DNA of 64,000 nucleotides from Wenzhouxiangella marina (lineage in GTDB: Bacteria > Pseudomonadota > Gammaproteobacteria > Xanthomonadales > Wenzhouxiangellaceae), in the NCBI RefSeq assembly GCF_001187785.1, contig NZ_CP012154.1, positions 3,156,501 through 3,220,500 of the forward strand, written 5' to 3'. The notes beneath the pieces are model-generated. The model was not told the origin of the DNA. It did not search any database and saw only the letters and a list, made by a program, of their open reading frames with translations. Positions 17,614 through 25,681 of this stretch are shown one piece after another; position 1 is the stretch's first letter; the number at the start of each line of letters is the position of its first letter. The position numbers were made by a program, and so were the translations under genes.

Positions 17614-19035
17614 TCAGTCGAGAAACTCCCGTGCCGCTGCCAGCAGCGCGTCGCGCGTGTAGTAGCGACCATCGACGATCACGGCCGACGCGGCTTTCAG
17701 CGCCTCGAAGGACGCCACGGGGTCGGCATCGAGGAAGGCCACGTCGGCTTCGAAGCCCGGCGCGATCCGACCGACCCGGTCCAGGCCCATGGTCTCAGCC
17801 GCGCGATGGGTGGCCAGGGCGAGCACGTCCCAGGCCGGGATGCCGGCATTCCGATGCAGCTGCATCTCCTTGGCCATCAGCGGCCCCGAGCCATTGCCAT
17901 CGGTGCCGATCATCAGCGGAATGCCGGCCTCGAACAGTCGACGCGCGAACTCGCGCACCTTGGCCAGGGCCTCGCGGGCCATCTCGAAGTCCTCCGCCTG
18001 CCAGAGCGACGCGCCCATGCTCATCAACTGCTCCGTTGCCGCCCAGTTGTCCGGATGCATCGTGGCGAGGTCCGTTTCATCGACCACCGTGGCAAGGGCA
18101 TCGGCCCGGGCGATCATTTCGTTGACCAGCAGGGTCAGGTTCAGCGCGGTCTGGCGCTCGGCCAGGATGGCGAAGAGCGCCTGCATCTCCGGCGAGTCGA
18201 AATCGACGCGGCGGAACCAGTCGGCCAGGTAGACGCTGCCGCGCGGACGCATGGCCTCGAAGGCAGCACGATCCGCCTCCGGCAGCAGATCGGCGCTGGT
18301 CGGCAAGGCATGTTCCAGACCGTCGATGCCGGCGTCCAGTGCCGTCGTCCAGCTGACCTGGTCCAAATGGGCGATGGCCTGCAGGCCATGGGCATGGGCG
18401 GCCTCGATGCCGGTGCGGAGCTCCTCCTCGCTCAGGCCCACGTAGAGCTTGAAGTAGCGCATGCCCGCCTCGGCCTGGCGTCGGGCTTCGGCGAACCAGG
18501 CCTCGCGCGAGTCCGGATGCGCGAAGGCGCTGCCGCCGAAGGGTGAGGGCTGGATGACCCGTCCCGCGTGCAGGGCCGTCGGCCCGGTCCACTCACCGCT
18601 GGCGATGTGTTCGTCATAGTGCGCATTGGCCTCCGTGTCGCCGCCGGGGTTGCGGACCGTGGTCACGCCATGGGCCAGGGCCGAGAGGGCGTTGAAGCGG
18701 GTGATCTCGTCCACGCTCTCGATGGTGAGGGTCGGCCGACCATCGATCACCTCCAGGCGATGCGGCCCAGCGGTGATGTGCGCGTGCGCATCGATCAGGC
18801 CGGGCATGGCGTAGCGCCCGCCCATGTCGCGCGCTTCGGCCTCGAAGCCTGCAGGCAGCGCGCCCTCGCCGAGCGATTGAATGATGCCGTCCTCGACGAG
18901 CATCCAGCTGTCCTCGACGATCGCCTGCTCGATTACATCGACGCGGGAAAAGTTGTGATAGAGCACGGCCTCGGCCAGACTGTTCGAGGCGAAAACGGCG
19001 ACGCCGAGAGCGGTGGCAGTGCGGGTGAATTTCAT
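17614..19035 (-). CDS. Exported amidohydrolase (imidazolonepropionase-like)
   Basis: The start at 19035 has a strong AAGGAG site and opens a signal peptide (MKFTRTATALGVAVFASNSLAEA); the longer frame to 19080 has neither. The product has 473 residues. Metal-binding motifs of the amidohydrolase superfamily are present: HxH in LIDAHAHITAG, a His in IAHLDQVSW and again in LEHALPTS, and the catalytic Asp in IGTDGNGSG. The C-terminal ATHRAAETMGLDRVGRIAPG and FEADVAFLDADP segments close the small beta domain. Exported relatives act on peptides or cyclic amides (prolidase-like), but the substrate is not readable. It is divergent from the ECF sigma gene across a 146-base region. Confidence 0.86.
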   Translation of the reverse strand: MKFTRTATALGVAVFASNSLAEAVLYHNFSRVDVIEQAIVEDSWMLVEDGIIQSLGEGALPAGFEAEARDMGGRYAMPGLIDAHAHITAGPHRLEVIDGRPTLTIESVDEITRFNALSALAHGVTTVRNPGGDTEANAHYDEHIASGEWTGPTALHAGRVIQPSPFGGSAFAHPDSREAWFAEARRQAEAGMRYFKLYVGLSEEELRTGIEAAHAHGLQAIAHLDQVSWTTALDAGIDGLEHALPTSADLLPEADRAAFEAMRPRGSVYLADWFRRVDFDSPEMQALFAILAERQTALNLTLLVNEMIARADALATVVDETDLATMHPDNWAATEQLMSMGASLWQAEDFEMAREALAKVREFARRLFEAGIPLMIGTDGNGSGPLMAKEMQLHRNAGIPAWDVLALATHRAAETMGLDRVGRIAPGFEADVAFLDADPVASFEALKAASAVIVDGRYYTRDALLAAAREFLD

Positions 19036-19086
19036 GGAGCGTCTCCTTGAGCTCGAGTCCTGCCCCGCTAGTGCTGCCACAAGAAA

Positions 19087-19109
19087 TTTCCTGTCGAAAC
19101 GACAGAAAA
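19087..19109. promoter_or_regulatory. Inverted repeat in the divergent amidohydrolase/sigma-factor region
   Basis: TTTCCTGTCG and CGACAGAAAA form a 10-bp inverted repeat with one mismatch and a 3-base centre (AAA), about 50 bases upstream of the amidohydrolase start and 75 bases upstream of the sigma gene. A GAAATTTC palindrome overlaps its left edge at 19083-19090. Size and symmetry fit a dimeric regulator site; no protein is assigned. Confidence 0.4.
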
Positions 19110-19181
19110 CAGTTTCCGCCGCGACTGTCCACTGACGAACACCGAAGAACCCATCCTCCCGGCCGCCCTATCTACCCGACC

Positions 19182-19682
19182 ATGACATTCGAGCAGATCA
19201 TCGAAGACCACGGCGACATGGTCTGGCGCATCGCCCTGGCGCAGGAACGCAACCGCGCCGTGGCCGAGGAGCTGTATCAGGAGATCTGCTTCGCCCTGTG
19301 GTCGGCGCGCGAGCGGATCGAAGGTGCAGACCACCCCAGGGCCTATGTGGCCCGGATTGCCATGAACCAGGCCGTCTCCCACGTCCGGCGCGAAGTGCAG
19401 ACCCCCGACATCGTCGAGGCCCGAGACGATGCCGACCCGTCCGCCGGCCCGGAAGACAATCTCAACCGCCTGCACCGCCAGCAACTGCTGCTGGCCGCCG
19501 TCCGCCAGCTCCCCCTGAACTGGCGGCAGCCCGTGACCCTGACCCTGGAAGGCTTCAAGCCCGCCGAGATCGCCTACGTCATGGGCACCAGCGCCAACAC
19601 CGTCTCCCTACGATTGAGTCGCGCCCGCAAGGCGCTGAAGGACTTGATGCAAGGCCAAGGACACGACCATGAAACCCAGTGA
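19182..19682 (+). CDS. ECF-type RNA polymerase sigma factor
   Basis: The product has 166 residues. Region 2 (MTFEQIIEDHGDMVWRIA to YVARIAMNQAVSHVRRE) and region 4 (LPLNWRQPVTLTLEGFKPAEIAYVMGTSANTVSLRLSRARKAL, listed here as adjoining motifs) are complete. The start at 19182 matches the family's N-terminus; an upstream in-frame start would add residues unlike sigma factors. The following gene, encoding a membrane protein, overlaps by 14 bases, so the pair is coupled. Its regulon is unknown. Confidence 0.9.
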   Translation: MTFEQIIEDHGDMVWRIALAQERNRAVAEELYQEICFALWSARERIEGADHPRAYVARIAMNQAVSHVRREVQTPDIVEARDDADPSAGPEDNLNRLHRQQLLLAAVRQLPLNWRQPVTLTLEGFKPAEIAYVMGTSANTVSLRLSRARKALKDLMQGQGHDHETQ

Positions 19683-20229
19683 CGAATTCGACGCCCTCGG
19701 CGAACTCTGGCAATCGCTCAACGATGGTTCCGCGCGCCAACGCCCGCCCCCCGACCTCGCCCGCCGCCGTCGGACCCAGCGCCTGATCCTGGCGTCGGAA
19801 CTCGCGGTGGCCTCCGCCGGCCTGCTCGTCGGCCTGGCCCTGATCCTCGGCGGCCAGATCGCCATCGGCCTCGCCGCCCTGCTCTATTCCCTGTTCGGCG
19901 CCGCGATCGGCTGGAAGACTCGCTCCATGAACATCGACGCCCTCGAGCGCAGCACCCGCGACTGCCTCGACGCACAGAAGGCCACCCTGAAAGCCCGCCG
20001 CAACCACCACGCCGGCGGCACGTCGATGCTGATCGCCGCCCTGAGCTTCTACTCCCTCGTCCAGTCGCAGGCCGGAAGCCCATGGAACTGGATGGATACG
20101 GTGCTGGTGGGCGCCCTGATCGCCGGAGCACTGTTCTTCCTGGTCAGGACCATCCGATCCATACAGGACCTGAGACGCCTGGAAGCGCAGGCTCGTTCGT
20201 TGAAGGATGAAGAGCCCGGCGCGCGCTGA
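19669..20229 (+). CDS. Membrane protein coupled to the ECF sigma factor
   Basis: The product has 186 residues. The N-terminal 40 residues are soluble and polar (MKPSDEFDALGELWQSLNDG); two adjacent membrane helices follow (about 45-63 and 67-83), then a charged loop and two more helices (about 122-137 and 144-162). It shows no zinc-binding anti-sigma motif. The overlap with the sigma gene implies a linked role, most likely membrane sequestration of the sigma factor; this is inference. It marks the last ordinary GC-rich gene before an AT-richer island. Confidence 0.72.
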   Translation: MKPSDEFDALGELWQSLNDGSARQRPPPDLARRRRTQRLILASELAVASAGLLVGLALILGGQIAIGLAALLYSLFGAAIGWKTRSMNIDALERSTRDCLDAQKATLKARRNHHAGGTSMLIAALSFYSLVQSQAGSPWNWMDTVLVGALIAGALFFLVRTIRSIQDLRRLEAQARSLKDEEPGAR

Positions 20230-20728
20230 TGGCCAAGGCCGCAGAAATCGGGCTGCAGCATAGGCAATGAAGCCGTTGCGGTATTCGGAGCATGCGGAAG
20301 AAGCGACTGCGAAATGCTGCAATGCGTGGGTGAAGGGCATCAGCAGCGAGCGAGCCCGGATTCTGATGCGGCAGCAGACGGAGTAGGCGAATCTCCCTTG
20401 CATCCATCAGGCCAGCGTATGCTGGCTGCTCGTCGTGCTCATATCATGGAAAATCCGGGCCAACACCCTACCCTTAGGTATTTGCAGCGACCGAAACCCT
20501 AGAGGAGCAATCATGCCGAGAAACTCAACAAACCCCAGGAACCAGCTTGACTACGGGGAGGCGTCCATATATGTCCTTTGTTGTTCGTTGGCGATTCGAA
20601 GCGACCAAAACCCTCCCAATTCCTTGTCTACTGAGGACCGATCGGCCGAGTCGCTTCGAGGAAGGAAGTCGTGGATGTCCTGCTCTTGACGCTGCTCTTG
20701 TGTTGTCCTGCTCTTGTGTTCCGAATAC
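20230..20728. other. Gene-poor stretch at the edge of the AT-rich Rhs island
   Basis: About 500 bases without a supportable gene. G+C falls from the chromosomal level to below 50% after about 20480. A short frame from 20513 has an AGGAGCAATC-type binding site, but the predicted 58-residue product resembles nothing and its codon use is poor. Short CTGCTCTTG direct repeats lie near 20681-20720. The stretch probably represents island boundary or decayed cassette DNA. Confidence 0.5.
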
Positions 20729-21178
20729 TCATCCTTGCTTGCTCTTGTATCGATATGAAGCTCTTCGATCAACGTGTTTGTAGGCCCTTGAATGAACCTG
20801 CACCGCTCCAGCATCAAATTGGACTACGAGCTGAAGAGTCTCGCCAGGTTCAAGATCCAGTGGCGGCGGCACAACCAACGTATGGGTGTCGAATCGCGCC
20901 TGTTCAATTCGACTTTTCCATCGAACATGAATTTCGTCCGGCCAATCACCCTGAAATAGACCATAAACCTTTAGACCTCTCTCAGAATCACGAGGATAAA
21001 GATCCCCAAACTCAAACTCCGGAAAGCCAGCGAAAGAAACCCTTACGTCGAACACTGGGTCCCCTGACCTCTGCATCGCAACGACATCAAAGGCACGTGA
21101 AGGGCTTTGACTACAACAGCAGAGCAATGAACTCATACTCACTAACAGGAAGAACCGCCAGCCGATAACTTTCTCCAT
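20729..21178 (-). CDS. Lipoprotein, candidate immunity protein of the Rhs-Tle1 toxin
   Basis: The product has 149 residues. The ATG at 21178 has a GGGAG site 7 bases upstream and lies 22 bases after the toxin gene's stop. The N-terminus is a lipoprotein signal with a Cys cluster (FFLLVSMSSLLCCCSQSP), predicting attachment to a membrane facing the periplasm. The mature part is beta-rich (FDVRVSFAGFPEFEFGDLYP, RDSERGLKVYGLFQG) with no family I can name. Immunity proteins of Tle1-type phospholipase effectors are typically exported or lipidated because the toxin acts in the periplasm, and the gene order toxin-then-immunity is standard for Rhs tips. Composition is AT-rich like the toxin tip. The immunity role is inferred from order, export and composition. 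Confidence 0.72.
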   Translation of the reverse strand: MEKVIGWRFFLLVSMSSLLCCCSQSPSRAFDVVAMQRSGDPVFDVRVSFAGFPEFEFGDLYPRDSERGLKVYGLFQGDWPDEIHVRWKSRIEQARFDTHTLVVPPPLDLEPGETLQLVVQFDAGAVQVHSRAYKHVDRRASYRYKSKQG

Positions 21179-21200
21179 CAATGTACTCCCAAAGCTCAAA

Positions 21201-22652
21201 CTAAGGCTCTGCACCCTCATCTTCGTGAATAAAAAGAGGGTCAATGCGTTCTGCCGACTCGACGGCCTTCTGTAGCATTTCAAATGCCGTGAACTCGACT
21301 GGTTCTCCCGAAGCACCACCAAAATAAATACTCCGGCTGATTCTCCCCAAAAACCTGTCAACGGGGAATCTCGAGTCATGTGCAGCATCGATCAGTTCGA
21401 AAAACTTTTCATGCATCCCCTCAATAGCATCTCCTACCGAGGGATCTTGGGCCAGCGGCACCCCGAGGGCCAACGCTTCCCGATACATATAGGAAAGTGA
21501 ATAAGTAGCTAACGGATTCCCACCATCACTAATCCCATACCCACCACCAACGTTACTATGTGCTCCTAGAAAAAATTCCTCTTGTACGTTGCTAGGAAGA
21601 GGACAACCGTCACACGAGCGAAGCGAAATCAAGTCGAATGTATTTCTATATTCTTGCGCAGAAGCAGCCTGCCGCACCTGACCTCCAACCTGCGACCACC
21701 TTACTCGTAGACGATCTGTCGGCGCATTCGGAAGGAAAATATGCAGCTTATCGAAAAGTGTATCCGGGGTTGTTGCAAGTCCTCTAGCGGCGACGGTGTC
21801 AAACAATCCAACAAACCGGATATTAGCTTCAACGTTTTCAGTCCACTCGACCGTCTCCCAACGGTGCCGGTCTGTGTATATTTGCTGCCGCCTAGTTACA
21901 GGTATACCTTCAAGAGATAATTTTTGAACCAGCGCCATTGACACAGCGGCTCCCCTGCTAAACCCGAAAATGTCAATCCGCCGGTCTTCCTCGGTTGAAT
22001 CGGGATCGTTGTAAATCTCAACAATCCGCTGATACGCCCAATCGACACGTTCTTCGAGACCACAGCCGGTCATTCTGCAAAGCCACTCCCCATCCTCGGT
22101 TCCAATCCCACTACGATACAAAGCCACCCCCTGATACAGCTTTCTCAACTTGCCCACATTGGTTATCGCTCTATCATTGATGGTCAAGGGATAAAAAGCA
22201 TCCTGATCAGTTCCATCATTGAATATCCCAACCCGCCCATCCGGATCCACATAAACCCCCGGATTCGCATACGCATACAAATACCGATGCCGGCTCATCG
22301 GCATCTTCGGCTCGCCCCACAGCGGGTCTTCGCTGATGAATCGCCCGGTGGCCGAGTTGTACCAGCGCTGCTGGGCGTAATAGAGGTCCGGGGCGCCGTC
22401 GGGGCCGCGCTGGTGGCCGGTAAACCCGAAGCGCGGGGTGTCCGGGGAGGTTTCTTCTTCGACCTGGCCGTATTCGTCGTAGCGGGTGACCGAGTAGGTG
22501 CTGCCGGCTTCGGTCAGGCGCTTCACCGGGGTGCGCAGGGCATCGGTCAGCCAGGTGCGGGTGTCGATGCCCTGGGTTTCGGCCAGCAGGCGATCGGGGC
22601 CGTGGTCATAGCGGACCAGCAGGTTGCCGAGCACGTTGGTCTCGAAGGCCAT
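21201..22652 (-). CDS. 5'-truncated Rhs core fused to a DUF2235 (Tle1-type) phospholipase domain
   Basis: Residues 1-139 are the end of an Rhs/YD-repeat shell: YD-like repeats, YYAQQRWYNSATGRFISEDP, and the junction NPGVYVDPDG. From residue 141 a DUF2235 hydrolase follows (VGIFNDGTDQ; TNVGKLRKLYQGV). Its triad is intact: Ser232 in GFSRGA, Asp285 in GLFDTV and His365 in LGAHSNVGGGY. DUF2235 includes Tle1 type VI effectors that cut membrane phospholipids. The frame stays open upstream to 22784 with 44 further Rhs-like residues (RDRLLSLNVQG...), then meets TAG at 22785-22787, so thousands of bases of the normal Rhs shell are missing. The ATG at 22652 has no evident binding site and may not be a true start. 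The tip is AT-rich, the core GC-rich. A lipoprotein gene follows. It is an orphan tip, possibly silent. Confidence 0.85.
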   Translation of the reverse strand: MAFETNVLGNLLVRYDHGPDRLLAETQGIDTRTWLTDALRTPVKRLTEAGSTYSVTRYDEYGQVEEETSPDTPRFGFTGHQRGPDGAPDLYYAQQRWYNSATGRFISEDPLWGEPKMPMSRHRYLYAYANPGVYVDPDGRVGIFNDGTDQDAFYPLTINDRAITNVGKLRKLYQGVALYRSGIGTEDGEWLCRMTGCGLEERVDWAYQRIVEIYNDPDSTEEDRRIDIFGFSRGAAVSMALVQKLSLEGIPVTRRQQIYTDRHRWETVEWTENVEANIRFVGLFDTVAARGLATTPDTLFDKLHIFLPNAPTDRLRVRWSQVGGQVRQAASAQEYRNTFDLISLRSCDGCPLPSNVQEEFFLGAHSNVGGGYGISDGGNPLATYSLSYMYREALALGVPLAQDPSVGDAIEGMHEKFFELIDAAHDSRFPVDRFLGRISRSIYFGGASGEPVEFTAFEMLQKAVESAERIDPLFIHEDEGAEP

Positions 22653-22812
22653 GCGCTCGCCATCCCAGCGGAAGCGGCGCGCCTCGGTGGCCGTGGTCTC
22701 GCTGATGCGGAAGCCGGCGTCATCGTAGCTCCACTCGGCCTCCGGCGGGCTGCCCTGGACATTCAGGCTGAGCAGGCGATCGCGCTAGGTGTTTGCCCAA
22801 GGCCATCGCAAA

Positions 22813-22834
22813 GAGGGCCCATCACTGAGCCCTC
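22813..22834 (-). terminator. Probable terminator of the GlsB-like gene
   Basis: Read on the minus strand, GAGGGCTC and GGGCCCTC form an 8-bp stem (one G-T pair) with a 6-base loop, followed by CTTTG, 21 bases after the GlsB-like stop. The T run is weak. The Rhs fragment begins about 25 bases further on. Confidence 0.5.
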
Positions 22835-22854
22835 AGTTCAAACCCGATAATCGG

Positions 22855-23106
22855 TCAACGCTTCCCGCGTATCAGTCCGATCAACAGTAGCAGGATGACC
22901 GCACCGACCACAGCGGTGATGATGGCGTTGATGAGGCCGGAGCCGATGGCCACGCCGAGCTGGCCGAAGACCCAGCCGCCGATGACGGCGCCGATGATGC
23001 CGACGACGATGTTGATGAGAATGCCCTGACCGCCGCCCTTGACGATCAGCCCTGCGAGCCAGCCGGCGATGCCGCCGACGATCAACCAGATCAGAATGCC
23101 TTCCAT
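22855..23106 (-). CDS. GlsB/YeaQ/YmgE family stress-response membrane protein
   Basis: The start at 23106 has a GGGAG site and yields 83 residues with three membrane helices rich in glycine (ILIWLIVGGIAGWLAGLIVKG; GILINIVVGIIGAVIGGWVF), which is the transglycosylase-associated (YeaQ/YmgE/GlsB) family pattern. The C-terminus is basic (LIRGKR). Members are induced in stationary phase or stress and have no proven enzymatic role. It is transcribed alone, divergent from the glycosylase gene. Confidence 0.9.
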   Translation of the reverse strand: MEGILIWLIVGGIAGWLAGLIVKGGGQGILINIVVGIIGAVIGGWVFGQLGVAIGSGLINAIITAVVGAVILLLLIGLIRGKR

Positions 23107-23215
23107 GGTGTTGCTCCCTCGGTGTGGGTCCGTTGCCATCCGCTGCAATCGCGGAGACGCCTTGCTCCACCGTAGTCGCTGAGGGGCTCGATTGCAATTT
23201 CAGTAAGATGATCGA

Positions 23216-23869
23216 ATGCGCACCCGCGAAACCGCCCAGGATTTCCAGTTGACCCGAGCCCACCTCGAGTCGGCCTTGGACGAAATCGCCCGACGGGACC
23301 CCCATATTGCGAAGGCCCTGGAGGCTGTCGGCTACCCCGAGGAGCGCCGACGCGGCGGGCCGAGCTTCGAGCATTTCCTCCGGATCATCGTCGGCCAGCA
23401 GCTGTCGGTCAAAGCCGCGGCGACGATCTTCGGTCGCGTCGAGACGGCCCTCGACGGCGATTTCCAGCCCGAGCGCATCCTTGCGATGAACGATGAGGAA
23501 CTGCGCGCTATGGGCCTGTCGCGACAGAAGATCGGCTATGCCCGCAGCCTCTCCGAAGCGGTGCTCGACGGCCAGCTGAACCCCGCCGAACTCGCGTCCC
23601 TGCCGGACGAGGAGATCGTCGAGCGGATCACTCGGGTCAAGGGCTTCGGACGTTGGAGCGCGGAGATGTTCCTGCTCTTCTCGCTCGGCCGCCCCGATGT
23701 CTGGCCGGCCGACGATCTCGCGATCCAGGCCGGCCTGCACCGGCTCAAAGGCCTGCCCGAACGCCCGAATCGCAAGGAGACCGATGCACTCGGCGAGGCC
23801 TGGCGACCCTATCGGGGCGCCGTGGCCGTGTTCATCTGGCACTACTACTCGAACGCGCCTCTGCCCTGA
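23216..23869 (+). CDS. DNA-3-methyladenine glycosylase of the AlkA/HhH-GPD family
   Basis: The product has 217 residues, the length of compact AlkA/Mag1-type glycosylases lacking the extra N-terminal domain of E. coli AlkA. The helix-hairpin-helix is in IVERITRVKGFGRWSAEMFL, followed by the GPD region with the catalytic Asp in DVWPADDLAIQAGL. It should excise alkylated purines (3-methyladenine and relatives), leaving an abasic site. SD is weak and the gene stands alone between divergent and convergent neighbours. Confidence 0.9.
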   Translation: MRTRETAQDFQLTRAHLESALDEIARRDPHIAKALEAVGYPEERRRGGPSFEHFLRIIVGQQLSVKAAATIFGRVETALDGDFQPERILAMNDEELRAMGLSRQKIGYARSLSEAVLDGQLNPAELASLPDEEIVERITRVKGFGRWSAEMFLLFSLGRPDVWPADDLAIQAGLHRLKGLPERPNRKETDALGEAWRPYRGAVAVFIWHYYSNAPLP

Positions 23870-23921
23870 GCGTTCCGATTGCCGCGCGGGCAGTCGATGA
23901 TCGGTTGGAGTTCGCCCGAAC

Positions 23922-24269
23922 TCAGACCAGACAATCGATCCAGTCCAGAGCCATGTGGATCAGCAGGCCAGCGCCCACGAGATGCAGGGTTCGAGCCGAC
24001 CCGGACATGGGCTTACGCCCCGCCGACAGGCGGGCGTGTAGAAAGGGCAGCAGGAACAACAGGCCATAGATCACGATCGCCGGCCAGGTATGCAGCGGGT
24101 GGAAACCGATCGAGCAGCGGTCGGGATCGTAGATCGGGTCGGCGAGCAGATGATCGACATCGACCAGCATGGTCGCGATCAGCACCAGGAAGGCCTGGCG
24201 CCAGCGCGGCCGGTAGAAAGCCAGCGCCAAGAGCAGCGGGACGATGAAATGAAGGGCGATATGCAGCAT
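23922..24269 (-). CDS. DUF6122 family membrane protein
   Basis: The product has 115 residues and four membrane helices. The pattern MLVDVDHLLADPIYDPDRCSI, here split over helix 2 and the following loop, and the later FHPLHTWPAI and HMALDWIDCL segments carry conserved Asp and His residues in the layout of DUF6122, whose function is unknown. The Asp/His arrangement recalls YdjM-like membrane hydrolases. It is 47 bases downstream of the HMG-CoA synthase gene on the same strand and may share its transcript. Confidence 0.75.
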   Translation of the reverse strand: MLHIALHFIVPLLLALAFYRPRWRQAFLVLIATMLVDVDHLLADPIYDPDRCSIGFHPLHTWPAIVIYGLLFLLPFLHARLSAGRKPMSGSARTLHLVGAGLLIHMALDWIDCLV

Positions 24270-24316
24270 GGGTCGGTCGGGGAGCTCGTCCGTGGCGATG
24301 CCCGAGGCGGGCCGCC

Positions 24317-25561
24317 TTACTTCGTGTAGCGCCGCCGATGGTCCGCGGTGCCGACGTAGTGCAATCCGCCGGTCAATCCCCAGCGTGCTGGATCGATCCG
24401 CTCACCGTCGTTTCGATCGGACTCTTCACAGGCTCTGAAAATTTCCTCGTATTCCTCGACATTCAGGCGCCGGCGAGCGGCGAGTTGTCCACCTGGGTCG
24501 ATGGCCCGATGGAAACGAGCCGCGCCTTCGCTGACCCGGGCAATGGACAGAGCCGCGCCGCAGCCGCTGCCATAGGAGAACAGGCTGATCGGTCGGCCCT
24601 CGCGCTCGCTCGTGGCCTGGCGCAGGTAGTCGATCAGGCACAGGAACAGGGAACCGGTGTAGATGTTGCCCACATCGGCATTGAGTGACAACCAGGGCTC
24701 GACGCGCTGGCGATAGCTGTCCTCGACTCGCGCCCCATCCTCCGAGTCGCGTTCGATCGCTCGCCCCAGCTCGGTCTCCCAATGCCGGTGGTGCGCCTTC
24801 TTCGCCATCCGCGTGAACGGCACGTGGTAGAAGCAGGCATCCAGGACCGACAGGGCAAAGGCCTCGTGGCTTCCGCCGGCCTTGCCGACGGCATCGTGCC
24901 AGCAGCTTTCGAGTGCGTCCAGGTAGCAGTCGATGGAGTAATGCCCGTCCGCGAAAGCGTACTTCGAATACAGGGGACGCCAGAAGTCCATCACCTGACG
25001 CGTGTAGTCGCCCTCGATCTCGGGGTCGAAGGTGATCAATCTCGGATCGGGCGAGACCACCATGGCCACCGCGCCGGCACCCTGGGTCGGTTCGCCGGGC
25101 GTGCCGAGGCCATAGCGGGCAATGTCCGAGGCGATGATGAGGGCCTTGCGGCCTCGTGCCCGGCCCGCCTGGATCCAGTCGGCCGCCGAAGTCAGGCCGG
25201 CCATCGCGCCGTAGCAGGCGTGTTTGGTCTCGAAGGTGCGGCAACTCGTCGGCAGGCCCAGCAGTTCATGCACATAGACCGCCACCGGCTTGGAATGATC
25301 GACGCCGGTTTCCGTGCCGACGATCAGGGTGCCGATCTCGTCCGGGTCGATATCAAACGCCTGCAAGGCCCGGCGCCCGGCCTGGGCGGCCATCGTGACC
25401 GTGTCCTCGCAGGGGGTGACCACCGCCATCTGCCGCTGACCGATGCCCTGGGTGAACTTCGCTGGCGCCACGCCACGGGCCTCGGCCAGGTCTTCCATGT
25501 CGACGTAGCATTCGGGGCCATGAAAGGCCATGGCATCGATGCCAACGGAGGTGGGTCGCAT
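24317..25561 (-). CDS. Hydroxymethylglutaryl-CoA synthase family protein
   Basis: The product has 414 residues, near the length of bacterial HMG-CoA synthases. The thiolase-fold catalytic set is intact: Glu84 in VGTETGVD, the acyl-accepting Cys116 in TKHACYGA and His246 in CFYHVPF, with lysines following. It would condense acetyl-CoA with acetoacetyl-CoA, the committed step towards mevalonate. The KSTG-like GSGCGAALS segment near residue 330 completes the fold. No other mevalonate gene is in the window. The alternative is a beta-branching PksG-type enzyme, but no acyl carrier or polyketide gene is near. Confidence 0.87.
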   Translation of the reverse strand: MRPTSVGIDAMAFHGPECYVDMEDLAEARGVAPAKFTQGIGQRQMAVVTPCEDTVTMAAQAGRRALQAFDIDPDEIGTLIVGTETGVDHSKPVAVYVHELLGLPTSCRTFETKHACYGAMAGLTSAADWIQAGRARGRKALIIASDIARYGLGTPGEPTQGAGAVAMVVSPDPRLITFDPEIEGDYTRQVMDFWRPLYSKYAFADGHYSIDCYLDALESCWHDAVGKAGGSHEAFALSVLDACFYHVPFTRMAKKAHHRHWETELGRAIERDSEDGARVEDSYRQRVEPWLSLNADVGNIYTGSLFLCLIDYLRQATSEREGRPISLFSYGSGCGAALSIARVSEGAARFHRAIDPGGQLAARRRLNVEEYEEIFRACEESDRNDGERIDPARWGLTGGLHYVGTADHRRRYTK

Positions 25562-25681
25562 TGAAACTCTCGGGTCAGGGTAGCGGGCGAACGGGACCGA
25601 TCACTGTCCCTCGGCTCAGATTAGCACCGAGCAGGGTCAAGGGCCATGGCCCCGACCCGGCCCGCGGGCTTCGTGGCCGAT

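Noticed and set aside
20681-20720. CTGCTCTTG direct repeats as a possible array
   Set aside because: Only about three short imperfect copies with irregular spacing; not CRISPR-like and no protein context.
20551-20817. 88-codon minus-strand frame overlapping the end of the lipoprotein gene
   Set aside because: It starts inside the lipoprotein gene in another frame, has no binding site and a polar low-complexity product.
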